From Lingula anatina (taxonomy: Eukaryota; Brachiopoda; Lingulata; Lingulida; Lingulidae): a DNA stretch of 46,959 nt. Under the pieces are notes generated by a model that was given only the letters and a program-made list of their open reading frames with translations, was not told the origin of the DNA and did no database searches. Shown here piece after piece: positions 23,146-34,247 of this stretch. Made by a program: the position numbers and the translations under genes. The stretch lies in NCBI RefSeq assembly GCF_001039355.2, contig NW_019775983.1, positions 1 through 46,959 on the forward strand, written 5' to 3'. Each line of letters begins with the position of its first letter. Position 1 is the first letter of the stretch.

Positions 23146-23650
23146 AACATTTGGGGGTGATATCATATCCGATACTATCATGAAAATGACACCCTTTGTC
23201 TCCTATCTTAGCACTCAGCACATACAGGATGAAGCTGAAGTTAAGGTTTGTCATATTAGTGCATGTTATTGTAAATGATTTATACTCCGAGTTCCACATG
23301 TACAGTAGCTTAATTTTTATTTTCCCCAGTGAGATAAGAAGGATTCAGGACTGAAAAGATCCATAAAGACCAGACATTAATGTTAAATACAAATTAGGAC
23401 TTCTCTGGTTTTAATTATACAACTCCAGTAATATGAGTTTTAATACGTATATTCTTCTTCTCATCATTATTATTATTATCTATATGTTTAAAAATGTGGT
23501 AGAAATATCTAGGTGTAAATTGCATAAAGAAATCCTGAGTATTTATTTAAATTTAGGGAACGTAATCTGTTTATATTTTAGACTGGTTGTTTACTTTTCA
23601 ACTCTGTTGATTCCCTCTTTTAGAAATCTTGCAATTTAGACTTTGAAATA

Positions 23651-24790
23651 ATGGCAACTATTTTGCTGATAAGTCTGCCCCTACTGGTTGCTGTTCAAGC
23701 TGTCGATTCTTCAAGTATTGTGAAGGTAGGTTCAGAAAATTGTTTGTTTTATCGTTCGTTTATTGAAACAAGTTAAGACAGTATTGATAGAGAAGCAGCA
23801 TGGTTCTTAAAGTGTAGGGAGTTGTGGTGGGATTTTCTGCTTTTTTAAAATGTGCTTTACGTCTTGAATAAGAAAACTATTATTCTTGGATGGTGACGTA
23901 ATGTGTATTTAAACGAAACAAGAAAAATTTCTTAAACCAATGTTTATTCGGCAAAATGAATTACTTTTTCAGAAAAATAATACACCTGATCCAAACAATT
24001 ACAACATCTCACATGTTTATTTTTAACCGAATCCAAAGCATTTTTCAAATTTTTATTGATACATGTAAGGAAATGTCATATCTAAAACAAATTATACACC
24101 TGCAAAGATATGATATATAAATAATAGCCAGAGGCCATTTGAAAACAAGTTTTTATCCTTTTAAAAGAGCGTTTTAACGTTCAGAGAGATTACTTCCTAA
24201 TGTGCAGGACGGAGAAGGCTGAGTCATTGAAAGATCGTTTCTTCATATTTTAGGACACCAAAGGAAAGTTTAATTCCTATCGTATCAACAAGTTATAAGA
24301 TTTTTTTAATGTTTTCGACGTTGATGAAGATGGTGTTGTTACAGAACATGAATATGTGGGTTTAACAACAGAACGAGCGCAAAAAGTCCTGCTGTCTTGG
24401 AGAGCTATGGCGGTGAATGGTATATTTTCCAATGCCTTTCGGGTCTGGTGGTCAAACGAATACTCCAATTATAAAACAACCTTTACTTTTAAAGATATGA
24501 TTCGGGTTCACGAGAAAGACATTCCTATTTTAACGGATGAAGCTGCCCAAATCTCGTGGGATTTGTTTGGCACGTTTGATATTGACTGCGATGGCAAGTT
24601 GACGATAGATGAGTATTCCACATTCCTGTTTGTTCACCGCAACATTGCTGAGATTCAACCAATTTTTGATGCAATTGATCAGAACGCAAATGGCGTACTT
24701 GGTGCAGAAGAATTTGTAAGTGCATACGACCTCCATTGGTATCGGCAAGAGTTCAGCACCACTGATGTTATTGTGGGCAAGCGGTACTGA
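23651..24790 (+). pseudogene. EF-hand gene A: secreted SCP-like protein with a nonsense codon
   Basis: Exon 23651-23725 encodes 25 residues with a signal peptide (MATILLISLPLLVAVQA). The 5' UTR part of this exon starts about 23624. Exon 24254-24790 encodes the EF-hand part and follows TATTTTAG. TAA at 24296-24298 stands where gene B has an AAA Lys codon, just before the first EF loop; the rest is open to TGA at 24788. EF loops 1 (DVDEDGVVTEHE), 3 (DIDCDGKLTIDE) and 4 (DQNANGVLGAEE) are preserved. With the stop, the product would be about 39 residues. The promoter deletion upstream supports loss of function. Decay looks recent because no other lesion is seen. Confidence 0.8.
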
Positions 24791-25071
24791 TGCAGTTGGC
24801 AATGGCCAAGATATAGGTCTACCATTTCCTTTTAGATTCTAGCTTAAGTTTTCTAGACGTATACTGTCCCTTTGAAATGTTTAAGATGCGTATTGATTAC
24901 AACAAGATTTACTTATGTTATACAAGAATGTTTCCTTAGATAGGCGAAATTGCCTGTTCACGTAGAAATCACGTTGTAGCTTGTCTATTTTCAATGTAAG
25001 TCTGAGCGTTGTGAATGAAGTAAATTCGAAAATGATTTTTCCATTCTCTTTGCTGGGCATATGGCATTTGG

Positions 25072-25077
25072 AATAAA
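25072..25077 (+). terminator. Poly(A) signal of gene A
   Basis: AATAAA in the conserved context TTTGGAATAAAACATCAAAG, about 280 bases past the stop. The same block recurs at 18354, 28355, 35683, 40807, 42590 and 45684. Confidence 0.7.
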
Positions 25078-25131
25078 ACATCAAAGACTACTCTTTGATT
25101 CTTGTATCTGTCTACATTTCAAACCATTTAG

Positions 25132-25182
25132 GTGGATATTTTGAGGAAATATTTAATAATAATTGTGATACTTTGAAAAGTC
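25132..25182 (+). pseudogene. Truncated EF-hand exon remnant after gene A
   Basis: After the acceptor-like ACCATTTAG, the sequence GGATATTTTGAGGAAATATTTAATAA-like matches the remnant at 35743, then stops abruptly at the border of the duplicated block at about 25183. Confidence 0.6.
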
Positions 25183-26028
25183 TCCTAGAGCATCCCAAAG
25201 ACAGCGCACTCGCTTGCTTACGAAAGTCTCAAGAAAAAATGTGAGTACATTTTCCCGTTTTATCAGAGTGTCATCGTATATTAAATTAAATATATTTCAA
25301 AAAACGTATGTTAAATGCTCATTGCTCGCTCACAAGAGCAATGGTTCCTATACTTAAGCCATGCGTCTCTGACATTTTTTTATTAATTTTAGCCTGGTAA
25401 TAGCTGTAACTGTCATTTGTTTTGGGTAATAGGCCTGTCGCCATAAATTAATAATTTGATTTCCACTAAGTAAAAAAGAGTAAAGAAAAGTAAAAAAAAG
25501 AGTGCTGCTGCCATATTGACCATTTAAGGTAACCCATTGTACTGATGATTCTCAAACTCACTGAAAGATTCATAGGTCTGAAATATAGCCTGATTGGATT
25601 CAATTTCTGGCAGAAATACTGTTTTTGTGAAATGTTCATTTTTCACACGTTGGCATTTTCAGTGCGGGACTGTAGATGATTAAAATTTGGTGATGATTCT
25701 CAAGTTATGCACCACATGATATTGCATCAAGATTGACAAAGAACTATTTTGTACACTACCACCACGAATGCATGGAAAGGCAAACCTTTTTTTATTATTT
25801 TGTAATGTACCAGAATGATTATTAGAACTGACATTCATTTAGACAAATAAAACATTGAAAATGAATTGCTGTTTTTATCCTTTAAAAATTGCTTATTGTG
25901 TTAAAACAAGTTTTTACCATTATCTAAAGTAAGTTTGAAGATTAATGACCAAAAAGTCATTATTTTGACCCTCCGATCTCTGACAAAGATAAAAATTGTT
26001 TGAGAAAGAAGCAATTAAAAAAACCTGT
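25183..26028. mobile_element. Left-truncated copy of the 37090-38549 transposon
   Basis: It is nearly identical to 37694-38549, including the right terminus ending AAAAACCTGT. The left 600 bases are absent. It lies directly upstream of the gene B promoter and belongs to the block shared with unit E. Confidence 0.75.
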
Positions 26029-26221
26029 CTAGCTGCTTGAAATTCTATTACTCAGATGGTATAATGGTCATGTAGCAAGAATATATGCTTGACAGCAGTA
26101 TGAAGCTCTTTTTAGGTAGCCCGTATTAACTTGTAGTTTGGCGCTAAAATTTGATTACACAATTTTAAGCTTTGAAATCCGCGGGCGAAATGGGATTGAT
26201 AACATGAGGAATAGGGGCACG

Positions 26222-26350
26222 AGTACGTGACAAAGCAACTTTATCTGGAATACATTTCAATATAATGGTATTTAAATAAACTGCCCTCCTTCAAACACCA
26301 ACCATCAGTCAAGGTGCAGATCTCTTATGGAATTGTAGGACAGAAAACTA
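26222..26350 (+). promoter_or_regulatory. Promoter and non-coding exon 1 of gene B
   Basis: The box TACGTGACAAAGCAA starts about 26224. TATA-like TTTAAATAAA is at 26271-26280. The initiator TCAGTC places the predicted start at 26307. Exon 1 runs to 26350 before GTAAGA. It contains a three-codon upstream frame, ATG GAA TTG TAG. Confidence 0.7.
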
Positions 26351-26640
26351 GTAAGATATGTATACAGTTCAATAATATTGTATATATAGATTAGTCTTTT
26401 CGCTTAGCACTCACCACATAGAGGATGAAGCTGAAGTTAATTTGGTCATATGGCAGTGCTGGTTATTGTATATGATAAATCCAACCGCCGTATGTGCATC
26501 ATCTTAGTTTTTATTTTCCCCACTGAGCTAAGAACAATTCAGAAATGAACTGATCCCTAAAGATCAGGCAAAGGAATTCTTAGCTTTTATTTATACAACT
26601 CGAGTATTATGAGTGTCATGCATTATAATAAGCATATTAT

Positions 26641-26646
26641 TATTCA

Positions 26647-26694
<48 letters not shown>
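26641..26694. repeat. (ATT)n microsatellite in the 5' intron of gene B
   Basis: About 16 trinucleotide units. The same tract is about half as long in unit E near 39165-39192, a clear length difference between the duplicated blocks. Confidence 0.9.
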
Positions 26695-26856
26695 TATAAA
26701 CGTGTTTAATAGACGTGGTAGATATGTAAATTGTATAAACGGAACTCTGATTATTTGTTTAAATAAGTGACTTAATTAATTCGTATTTCAGACTAGTTGT
26801 TTACCTTTTAGTTCTGTTGATTCCCTTTTAGAAACCTTGAAAATTTAGACTTTGAA

Positions 26857-28067
26857 ATGATGTCATCCATTATGCTGATAAGTCTGCTCCTACTGGTTGC
26901 TATTCAAGCTGTCGATTCTTCAAGTATTGTGAAGGTAGGTCCGGAAAAGCATTTGTCATTATCGTTCGTTTATTGACACAAGCTGATATACTGTTGATAG
27001 AAAGGCAACACGGTTCTTAAAATGCAGGGAGTTGTGTTGGATTTTCTGCTAGTCTGTAATCTTTTTGTGTTTTATTGAACATAAGGCATTTTCTTGGATG
27101 GTGAATTAGCGTGTGTATAAACAAAATAAAACATATTTAAAAAAAAAAAATTCTCAAAACCAATATTTATATATACACAAAGCACACAATTTTCACAAAA
27201 CCAATATTTATATACCAATATTTATTCGACATAATCAATGGCTTTTTAAGAAAAAATGATATACCTGATCAAAACAATTACAGCATCTCATGTCTGTTTG
27301 AAACCGAATCTAAATATTTTCCAAATATTTAAACAGGATACATGCAAGAAAATGTCATATCTAAAACAAATAATACATCCCAAAGATATGATATATAAAT
27401 AATAGCTAGGGCCCATTTGGAAACCAATTTATTTCCTTTTAAAAGAACGTTTCAGCTTTCAGAGAGATCGACTTCTAATGTGAAAGACGCGTAATGCTGG
27501 GTAATAAAATATCTTTTCTTCATATTTTAGAATAACAAGGAAAAGTTTTCTTCCTACCGGATTACCAAGTTCAAAGCATTATTTGATATCATCGACGTTG
27601 ATGAAGATGGCGTTGTTACTGAAAAGGAATTCGTTGGTTTAACAACAAAACGAGCTCAAAAAGTTCTGCCGTCTTGGAGAGCCATGGCTTGGAATGGTAT
27701 GTTTTCCAACGCCTTTCGGGTCTGGTGGTCAAACAAATACTCTAACAATAAAAAATCATTCACTTTTAAAGAAATGATTCGGGTTCACGAGATAGACATT
27801 CCTATTACAACGGAGGAGGTCGCCAAAATCTCATGGGATATATTTGGCACGTTTGACATTGACTGCGATGGCAAGTTGACAGTAGATGAGTATTCCAAAT
27901 TCCTGTTTGTTCACCGCAACACAGCTGAAATTCAACCAATTTTTGATGCAATTGATCAGAACGCAAATGGCGTCCTTGATGCAGAAGAATTTGTAAGTGC
28001 ATTCGACCTCTATTGGTATCGACAAGAGTTCAGCACCACTGATGTTATTATGGGCAAGCGGTACTGA
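26857..28067 (+). CDS. EF-hand gene B: secreted SCP-like calcium-binding protein, intact
   Basis: Coding exons 26857-26934 and 27531-28067 join in phase 0 to give 204 residues. A 5' UTR part of the first coding exon begins about 26832 after TTTTAG. Residues 1-18 (MMSSIMLISLLLLVAIQA) are a signal peptide, so the product should be secreted. Canonical EF loops lie at 48-59 (DVDEDGVVTEKE), 135-146 (DIDCDGKLTVDE) and 168-179 (DQNANGVLDAEE). A degenerate second EF-hand lies around 88-110. Loops I, III and IV working with II lost is the pattern of sarcoplasmic calcium-binding proteins and coelenterate photoproteins, which are usually intracellular and about 175-195 residues. The role here is unknown; extracellular calcium buffering or biomineral matrix would fit. 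An AATAAA lies 288 bases past the stop. Confidence 0.85.
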
Positions 28068-28354
28068 TGTTGTCGGCAATGGCCAAGAAATAGGTCGAAC
28101 ATTACCTTTAATCTTTTAGAATCTAGCTGAAGACTTATAGAAATATACTGTCCCTTTGAAATGTTTAAGATGCGTATTGATTACAACATAATTTACTTAT
28201 GTTATATAAGGATGTTTCCTTAAGAAGAACAATTTACGTTTTCGCGTAGAAATTACGTATTTATTTTGTCAATTTTCAATATATGTCTGAACGGTATCCG
28301 TGAAGTAATCAAAAATGATTTTTCTTTGCTCTTTGGTGGGTATATGATATTTGG

Positions 28355-28360
28355 AATAAA
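28355..28360 (+). terminator. Poly(A) signal of gene B
   Basis: AATAAA in the conserved GGAATAAACCATG context, about 288 bases after the stop. Confidence 0.7.
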
Positions 28361-28414
28361 CCATGAAAGCCTCCTCTTTGATTCTTGTATTTTTCTACGT
28401 TTCTAATCATTTAG

Positions 28415-28545
28415 ACTGAAATTCTGAGGACATATTTGATATTATTTTTGATGCTATCGATCAGAACGAATATGACTATCTTGATTCTAACGAATTTACA
28501 TTTGCATGCGAGCTGAATTGGTATCTACAGCAGCTTGGCATCTGA
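28415..28545 (+). pseudogene. EF-hand exon remnant after gene B
   Basis: It follows TTTCTAATCATTTAG, a good acceptor. One frame reads IFDAIDQNEYDYLDSNEFTF and then CELNWYLQQLGI before a stop, clearly related to EF loop 4 and the C-terminus of gene B. It lies beyond the poly(A) signal. Confidence 0.7.
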
Positions 28546-29050
28546 TTTACTTTAGACAACGGTTACTGATGAAGTTGGTAATGACAAAAAAGTAATCTGT
28601 CTATTAAGTTTTAGCTTTAAGATTGCACCTTCTGATTGCTGCTTTGCTGTTGCTTCTTCACAGCTATAGGGTGCACCTGCCTCGTTTGGTGCTTGAGCAT
28701 CACACTTGTAAGGACAACATTTTACACTGGCATACTAAGATGATTCGTTAAAGATAAACGGATTTTACATTTAAACCACGTACAGTCCGTGTTTATTTTC
28801 TTTATTTTTCAATTTTACTCAAAACACTGTTAAAATATAGATGTACTCACTACCACTTAGAAAGCAGAAGTTTACATTGCTTGTGCTTGGTTTCACACAG
28901 TTGATTTTAAATAAGATGAAATTTAACATTGTCACTCTGTAATTGTAAGAAAAATAGATAAATGAATGGGTGCTTGAAATTCCATTACTCAAACGGTATA
29001 TTCACAGTGTAACGTGCTTCATGTAGCAAAGAAAGGTACCTGACAGCAGT

Positions 29051-29407
29051 GGCCTTCGGGTCTGGTGGTCAAACGAATACCCTAACTTTAAAACAGTCTT
29101 TACTTTTAAAAATATGATTCGGGTTCACAAGATAGACATACCTATTTTAACTGAGGAGGGAGCTGAATTCTCATCGGATATGTTTGGCACGTTTGATATT
29201 GACTGCGATGGCAAATTGACGAAACATGAGTATTCCAAATTTCTGTTTGTTTATCGCAACACAGATGAGATTCAACCAAATTTTGATGCAATTCATCACA
29301 ACGTGAATGGTGTCCTTGATTCCGAAGAATTTATACGTGCATACGACCTCTGTTGGAATCGGCAAGAGTTCAGCAACACTAACGTAATAATCGGCAAATG
29401 TTACTAA
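29051..29407 (+). pseudogene. 5'-truncated EF-hand pseudogene C
   Basis: The frame is open from the RVWWSNEY segment to TAA at 29405-29407, but everything upstream (promoter, signal exon, intron, first EF-hand) is missing. At about 29050 promoter-region sequence (GACAGCAGT) runs straight into mid-exon sequence. Loop 3 is intact (DIDCDGKLTKHE). Loop 4 has lost its first Asp (HHNVNGVLDSEE). The copy at 41503 has the same junction. Confidence 0.8.
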
Positions 29408-29970
29408 TGCAGAAACCAATAGCAAAAAGTTAGTAGGACAATAAGGGAAGCGGAGGAGACATGATTGTGTCAATACTCAGTTGTAAATTGCTTCTAACAG
29501 GTAGATCCAACCTGGCCAGTTTCTCAAGACTATTGGTTGACAGACAGAGGCAATTGATTTGCTTGTGAGTTTTAGCTCAGGTAGGTGGCTTCCAGAATGT
29601 CATCATTGTCATGGCATTTGTTACTGGTTAGTGCCTACCCCCTGTAATAGGTGTCTTGGTGTGATTATATATTAGCAGTGTACTCTAAAAACTCGTCACA
29701 ATATTAAAAAAAAAGATAAATCCTTGCACAGCGATCGTGGTTCGGGACGATTCCGTTGTTAGTTGCAAACTACTTCCTCGTTTTCAAAAGGTCCCTTAAA
29801 ACATCGTTATAATTGCAGCACATTGTATAAAACACACAAATTGATTATACATGTATATGGGCATATCAGATAACATAAATGCAAACATTACATATTCGAC
29901 GGTTTACGGTCTCGCGGGAATTCTTTTCCCTTGACGCCCATTGTCGCGCTGTCTGTCGATGCGGCATACA
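29408..29970. other. Array spacer after pseudogene C
   Basis: 29408-29712 matches 41849-42134, the end of the B/E duplicated block, finishing at an A-run. 29713-29970 is unique with no gene seen. Confidence 0.5.
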
Positions 29971-30257
29971 CAAGGGGGGATCCAGGATTATTTGAAGTGG
30001 AGGGATCCGAAACAACTGGCCTCGGATGCGACCATCGCCCCCTTGGTGTGGTTTTTGGGGCCTGCACATGGACTGCAAAAATTATTTAGTGTTTTGGAGA
30101 GCAAACGGTGCCCTTTGGTACTATTTAGAACTATGATTTAGCCATTCAAAATTCTAATCTCAGGAGGGGAATATTGGTGTGATATATTTTTCAGAAACCA
30201 AACGAAGGAGGGAGGGCATGACCCCCCTCCCGACTCCCCCTCCTAAATCCTCCAATG
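29971..30257. repeat. MITE of the GGATCCAGG type
   Basis: It starts with GGGGGGATCCAGGATT and ends with a CCCCCTCCTAAATCCTCC stretch, an imperfect inverted match, with pyrimidine/purine-rich interior edges. It resembles the element at 22281-23145. Confidence 0.5.
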
Positions 30258-30415
30258 ATATATTCCAAAACAGATTGACTGCAAATTAAGCACGATTTTG
30301 CACCTTCAGTTTTCGTAACACATTTTCTTATTAAGTACTTATTATTTCTACAAGTATTCTCTGCCCAAAATGCATCAAACTGTTATCTTAAGCCACGGTC
30401 ACAACCGGTGTGAAC

Positions 30416-30630
30416 GGAATGGTAGTCCTAGTAACGCAAGTCCGACCGGACACTAAGTCCTGGGAACGTAAGTCCTGTGTCAGCGTTGCTATGAATTGAG
30501 GTCCTAGGACATACGTTACTAGGATTTAACGTCCGTAGGACAACAGTTACCAAGGAATGCATGTCCCACCGCCAGGAATCTAAGTCCGGATGGGACCTGT
30601 TATCCTAATTTGCACTAGGAATATATGTCC
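30416..30630. repeat. Left cluster of 13-bp GGA-N7-TCC dyads
   Basis: Perfect GGA-N7-TCC matches start at 30416, 30448, 30463, 30522, 30554, 30575, 30593 and 30618. One-mismatch versions start at 30431, 30508 and 30538. Many are about 15-21 bases apart. The centres vary, so this is a spaced half-site pattern, not a simple tandem repeat. Confidence 0.9.
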
Positions 30631-31023
30631 GCTCCCATTTTTCTCTCGCACTTAAAGTGATAGATAGATAGATAGATAACTAATATAATATTACCATTAG
30701 TTTTAAAATATTTCACCTAAACAAATACAATGGAATAGAAAAGGTATATGAAGAATAACACTTGTTACATTTTAATATATTTATTTCAGTTCTTTTATTT
30801 ATTCATCTGCAACATAAACTTTCAAATTTGCCCTGTTTACTGTTTGTTGCATTGGCCCAATAAGATCAATCCCAATCTACCAAAAATTAATAAAAAGTAT
30901 TTTATTTCTGACTTTACATTAAATTCGTAGATGTTTAACTACATAAATAACTGAAAAATAAATTTCCACAAGTCTTAATGTTTTCTGTTAAAACAATATG
31001 ACGATAACAACGAAAGACGATTT

Positions 31024-31582
31024 TCAATATCTATTTTTCCAATTGAACACCACGATTAAGAGAAAAATTGTCTTGATAACCATCCTCCACGCCTCAGGCT
31101 TGTTCACGGGAAAAAGGTTAAGCGGTGGAGAGTCGTTGTTGCTCTTTTTGTTGACACGCTGACATTTGTCACATTTTAAAATGAATTTTCTGATGTCGTC
31201 TACCATGTTTGGTCAATAATATCTCTGTTCAACCTTGGCCAGTGTCTTATCTCGTCCTAGATGACCACCTTAAATTTAAAAACAAGGAAATAAATACATC
31301 GCATTTTATAGACACTTCTCGTTTTTCAATGTCTGGAATTATGTCACACAATTTAATATAGCAACGTATACGAGGTATTGTGAATACGGAATTATTTTAA
31401 TACATACTTACCAAGCGGTGATGTATGCAGTGTATCCAATTTCTTTTCACTTCTCCCCTGTTCCTTACAACATTTCGCCATACTCCACCAACATCATTAT
31501 CATCATTATCATTCTGCCCTACACCTGCTACGCCCCTCACTTTCCTCTTGCTAACTCTGTAATAGAGCTTGCCATGTTCAAT
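31024..31582 (-). pseudogene. Broken Ginger/KRBA2-type integrase zinc-binding exons
   Basis: The exon-like piece 31412-31582 (TTTCAG acceptor, GTAAGT donor) is open for 57 codons and ends IHCIHHRL. The piece 31024-31268 (TTTAAG acceptor) reads GHLGRDKTLAKVEQRYY, then TGA where Trp is expected, then PNMVDDIRKFILKCDKCQRV. Together these give the HH and CC pairs of an integrase zinc-binding domain. The two pieces do not join in frame as predicted (off by one base), and with the TGA the gene is dead. It lies in the middle of the Ginger-like element. Confidence 0.7.
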
Positions 31583-32218
31583 CTGAAATAAGCATTACAA
31601 TATGCATATATGTGTACTCATGATGTTAAAGGAATTATTGACCTAAACTACTGTTATTTTGTTAGAGTTTAAAACTGAGAAAAGGAATCGTAAGCAGCTG
31701 TCCCCGGACCTAAAATCCTAAAAATGGACGTCCCCTGGACCTAAAATCCCAGATATGGTAGTCCCCCGGGCATAAATACCCATGAAATAGGAATTCCCCT
31801 GCAAGACATTTATTCAAGGTACATAGGTCCATGGACACACATCCCCGGAATTGTATATCTGCGTATAACGTAGTGTGACCTCTCTAATAATATTGCATAT
31901 TTAACATCATGAAAATTGAAAGTTTACTTTATAATTGCTTGTTCTCCGAATAACTCTTTTCTGTGTTGGTGTTGTCTCGATAGGATACGTGCCCTCCTGA
32001 AGATATTGGAAAATAACTTCAACTTCGGGCCTGGTCCGGATGCTGCTTGTCCCTTCCATATCAAACGTCTAGTGAGGGTGTGGTATTCATATATGAGCGG
32101 TATTTATAGTAGAACAAGGTAGCGTGTGACATCTGGTTATGTCTGTAACCAATCCAAAAATTTGCTACGTGGCATATATGACGACCAGGATAAAACAAAA
32201 GAAAAAAATTCACACGAA

Positions 32219-32330
32219 AAAAAAAAAAAATATATATTTGTGTAAACGAAATTCGAACCACCATCCACTAACACAATTACTCTGTATAGCATCCATTATA
32301 CTGCACAGCCTTACCACTACACTGGGGAGA
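32219..32330 (-). ncRNA. tRNA-like or SINE-like pol III unit (candidate)
   Basis: On the minus strand an A-box-like TAGTGGTAAGG (32309-32319) is followed about 50 bases later by a B-box-like GGTTCGAATTT (32249-32259) and then a run of about 12 T (around 32219-32230), the usual pol III stop. I could not fold a full cloverleaf by eye. It sits inside the Ginger-like element. Confidence 0.4.
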
Positions 32331-32450
32331 CGAACTGGCAAACCGTCGATTTTACGGAGTACTTATATGTGCTCACTAAAGCATAATATTACTGCCAATA
32401 CTCATTATCCACTAGTTGCTATTTTAAATGGTCGGACATAGTTATAGGGC

Positions 32451-32651
32451 GGACCTCCATTCCGTTGACTAATGTAAACGTAATGCAGGTCCGCCAGGAA
32501 TAGAAGTCCTACCCTTTATTATCTACCCTTTATTATATCAGGAATGCAGGTCCCATCAGGACTACTATTCCTCAGGACCATAGGTCCGTAGGACCACCGT
32601 TCCTAGGAAACGAGGTCCGTAGGACCTCGGTTCCGGGCGGACCTGCATTCC
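32451..32651. repeat. Right cluster of 13-bp GGA-N7-TCC dyads
   Basis: Perfect matches start at 32451, 32497, 32541, 32559, 32575, 32591, 32606, 32622 and 32639, with a near match at 32480. The last six are spaced 15-18 bases apart, close to regular, and abut the right terminus. Confidence 0.9.
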
Positions 32652-32945
32652 GTTTACACCGGACGCACCCATTTTAGGATTGTTCGTCCCCTGCGAATTT
32701 TGCGTGCAAGGTCCAAATGAGATGTCCTTTCAAGCAGGAAATTGTACTCATTTCTCGAGTTTGTCTTGCTAACTGCACATGTCCAACATCCTCCGTATGT
32801 GCATACGGACTGTCTTCGAGCCCTCTGTCTCTGTCTGAGCCCATGTGCACGCCTCTTCTCACGTTCACCTCCAGGTAAAAGTGACTACTCATCTTCACGT
32901 CTTAGACCGCTATGCACAATCCTGTCTCCGCCGGTTCCCTTTTTT

Positions 32946-33650
32946 ACATTTTTACTTTTAGATTTAACTTTAAGTCGTCCGAAAGTGTACTGTTCTTTGT
33001 AATGTTGAAATCGCGCATTAATTACAGTGTACGAGAGCTTAACCAATTAAATCATGTTATACAGAGATGTTTCCTTAGGAATGCGCATTTACGTTTTCAC
33101 ATAGAAATCACTGTATTTTTCTTCAATATCCAATAAGACTCTGAACTGTGTCAGATAAGTAAATATAGAAGTCTTTTTTTTTGCAGCTTGATGCACTTCC
33201 CCTAGTTACTCTGGCATACTAAGATCATTCCTTACAAAGACATATTTCACATTAAAATCACCCTGTGCTTTTTTTCTATTTTTTAATTTGCCTCAAACAG
33301 ATAGCCTTAGTAAAGATAAAGAGGCATTCACTACCACAAAGAAAGCAGAAGTCAAATTGCATGATTGATTGATTTCACAGTTTATCTTAAATGCAGTGGA
33401 AAACTAACATTGAAACTCTGTATTTATATAAAAAAAGATAAATGTATAGACTCTTGAAATTCCATTACTCAAACAGTATAGGAACGATGTATCATACTTC
33501 ATGTAGCAAGGAAATATACCTGACAGCAGTATGAGGCGTTTTAGGTAGCCCGTATTAACATGTAGTTTGGTGCTTACATCTGATTACACAAGTTAAGCTT
33601 TGGAAGCTGCTGGCGAAATGGAATTCATAACATAAAGAGTAGGGGCGAGC
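32946..33650. other. Worn 3' UTR and spacer of the C unit
   Basis: 32950-33180 aligns with the 3' UTR block of the intact genes, but the poly(A) region and the EF remnant are deleted. 33190-33650 matches the spacer seen upstream of the other promoters. No gene is seen. Confidence 0.5.
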
Positions 33651-33778
33651 GTACGTGACAAAGCAACTTTACCTGGAATACATTTCATATTAATTGTATA
33701 TAAATAAATAACCCTCCTTCAAACACCACGCATCAGTCAAGGCACAAACATCTCACAGAATTGTAGGACAGAAAACTG
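33651..33778 (+). promoter_or_regulatory. Promoter and non-coding exon 1 of gene D
   Basis: The TACGTGACAAAGCAA box starts about 33652. The best TATA box of the array, TATATAAATAA, is at 33697-33707. TCAGTC gives a predicted start at 33735, 84 bases after the box. The donor CTG|GTAAG is at 33778/33779. The exon lacks the upstream ATG present in B, E and F. Confidence 0.75.
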
Positions 33779-34247
33779 GTAAGACATATACTGTTCAATA
33801 ACATTACTTTTCTCTTCGCTTAGCACTCAGCATATAGAGCATAAAGCTCTGTCATATTAGTAGTCCTTGTAAATGAGAAGTCCGAATGCCACATGTGGAG
33901 CAGCTTGGTTTGTGTTTTCCCCACTCAGGTAAGAACGATTCAGGACTATACAGATCAAAAAAGACCAGGCATAAATGTTTAATACAAGTTAGGATTTCTC
34001 CGCTTTAAATTTTACTACTCAAGTGATATGAGTTAAAACAAATGTATACTTGTCCTTAACATTATTATCATCATTACTTAATAGATATGGTAGATATAAT
34101 ATGTATTTAGTTTTAAATTGTAAAAAAGGAAACTTGCTTATATCTTTAAAAAGGACTTAATCAGTATATAATTTAGATTGGCTGTTAACTTGTTAGTTCT
34201 GTTGATTTCCTTGTTTTAGAAATCTTGGGAATTTAGACTTTAAAATA

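Larger units (their letters stand above)
30409..32658. mobile_element. Ginger-like DNA transposon, 2,250 bp, CCGG target duplication
   Basis: The termini TGTGAACGGAATG (left) and, inverted, TGTAAACGGAATG (right) begin with TGT and end with ACA. CCGG stands on both sides (30405-30408, 32659-32662). Inside, the minus strand encodes a broken gypsy-type integrase zinc-binding segment in two exon-like pieces. TGT/ACA ends, a 4-bp duplication and an LTR-type integrase in a cut-and-paste element are features of the Ginger group as I know it. Two clusters of GGA-N7-TCC dyads lie at the ends, with a worn third in the middle. The catalytic core is not visible, so the copy is non-autonomous. Confidence 0.75.
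30391..32945. repeat. MITE copy split by a Ginger-like transposon
   Basis: 30391-30408 is AGCCACGGTCACAACCGG, the terminus of the 5890-6174 element (one mismatch), preceded by TTA. Beyond the insertion, 32663 onward reads ACGCAC followed by sequence alignable to the interior of that element in reverse orientation, including CCTTTCAAGCAGG and GAAATTGTACTCA. The far TIR is not recognised. 32702-32945 also matches 42178-42420. Confidence 0.7.

Noticed and set aside
24525-24802. Minus-strand frames opposite each EF-hand exon
   Set aside because: They recur opposite every paralogue because the coding strand is conserved; they have no start context or domain of their own.
25990-26070. Treating EF-hand genes as cytosolic by ignoring the small leader exon
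   Set aside because: The leader exon, its splice sites and phase are conserved in all five promoter-bearing units, so a secreted product is the better model.
26641-26694. (ATT)n tract as a CRISPR-like or regulatory array
   Set aside because: It is a plain trinucleotide microsatellite with no spacers; its length differs between duplicated units.
30660-30680. GATA repeat as a regulatory cluster
   Set aside because: It is a short simple repeat inside the transposon.
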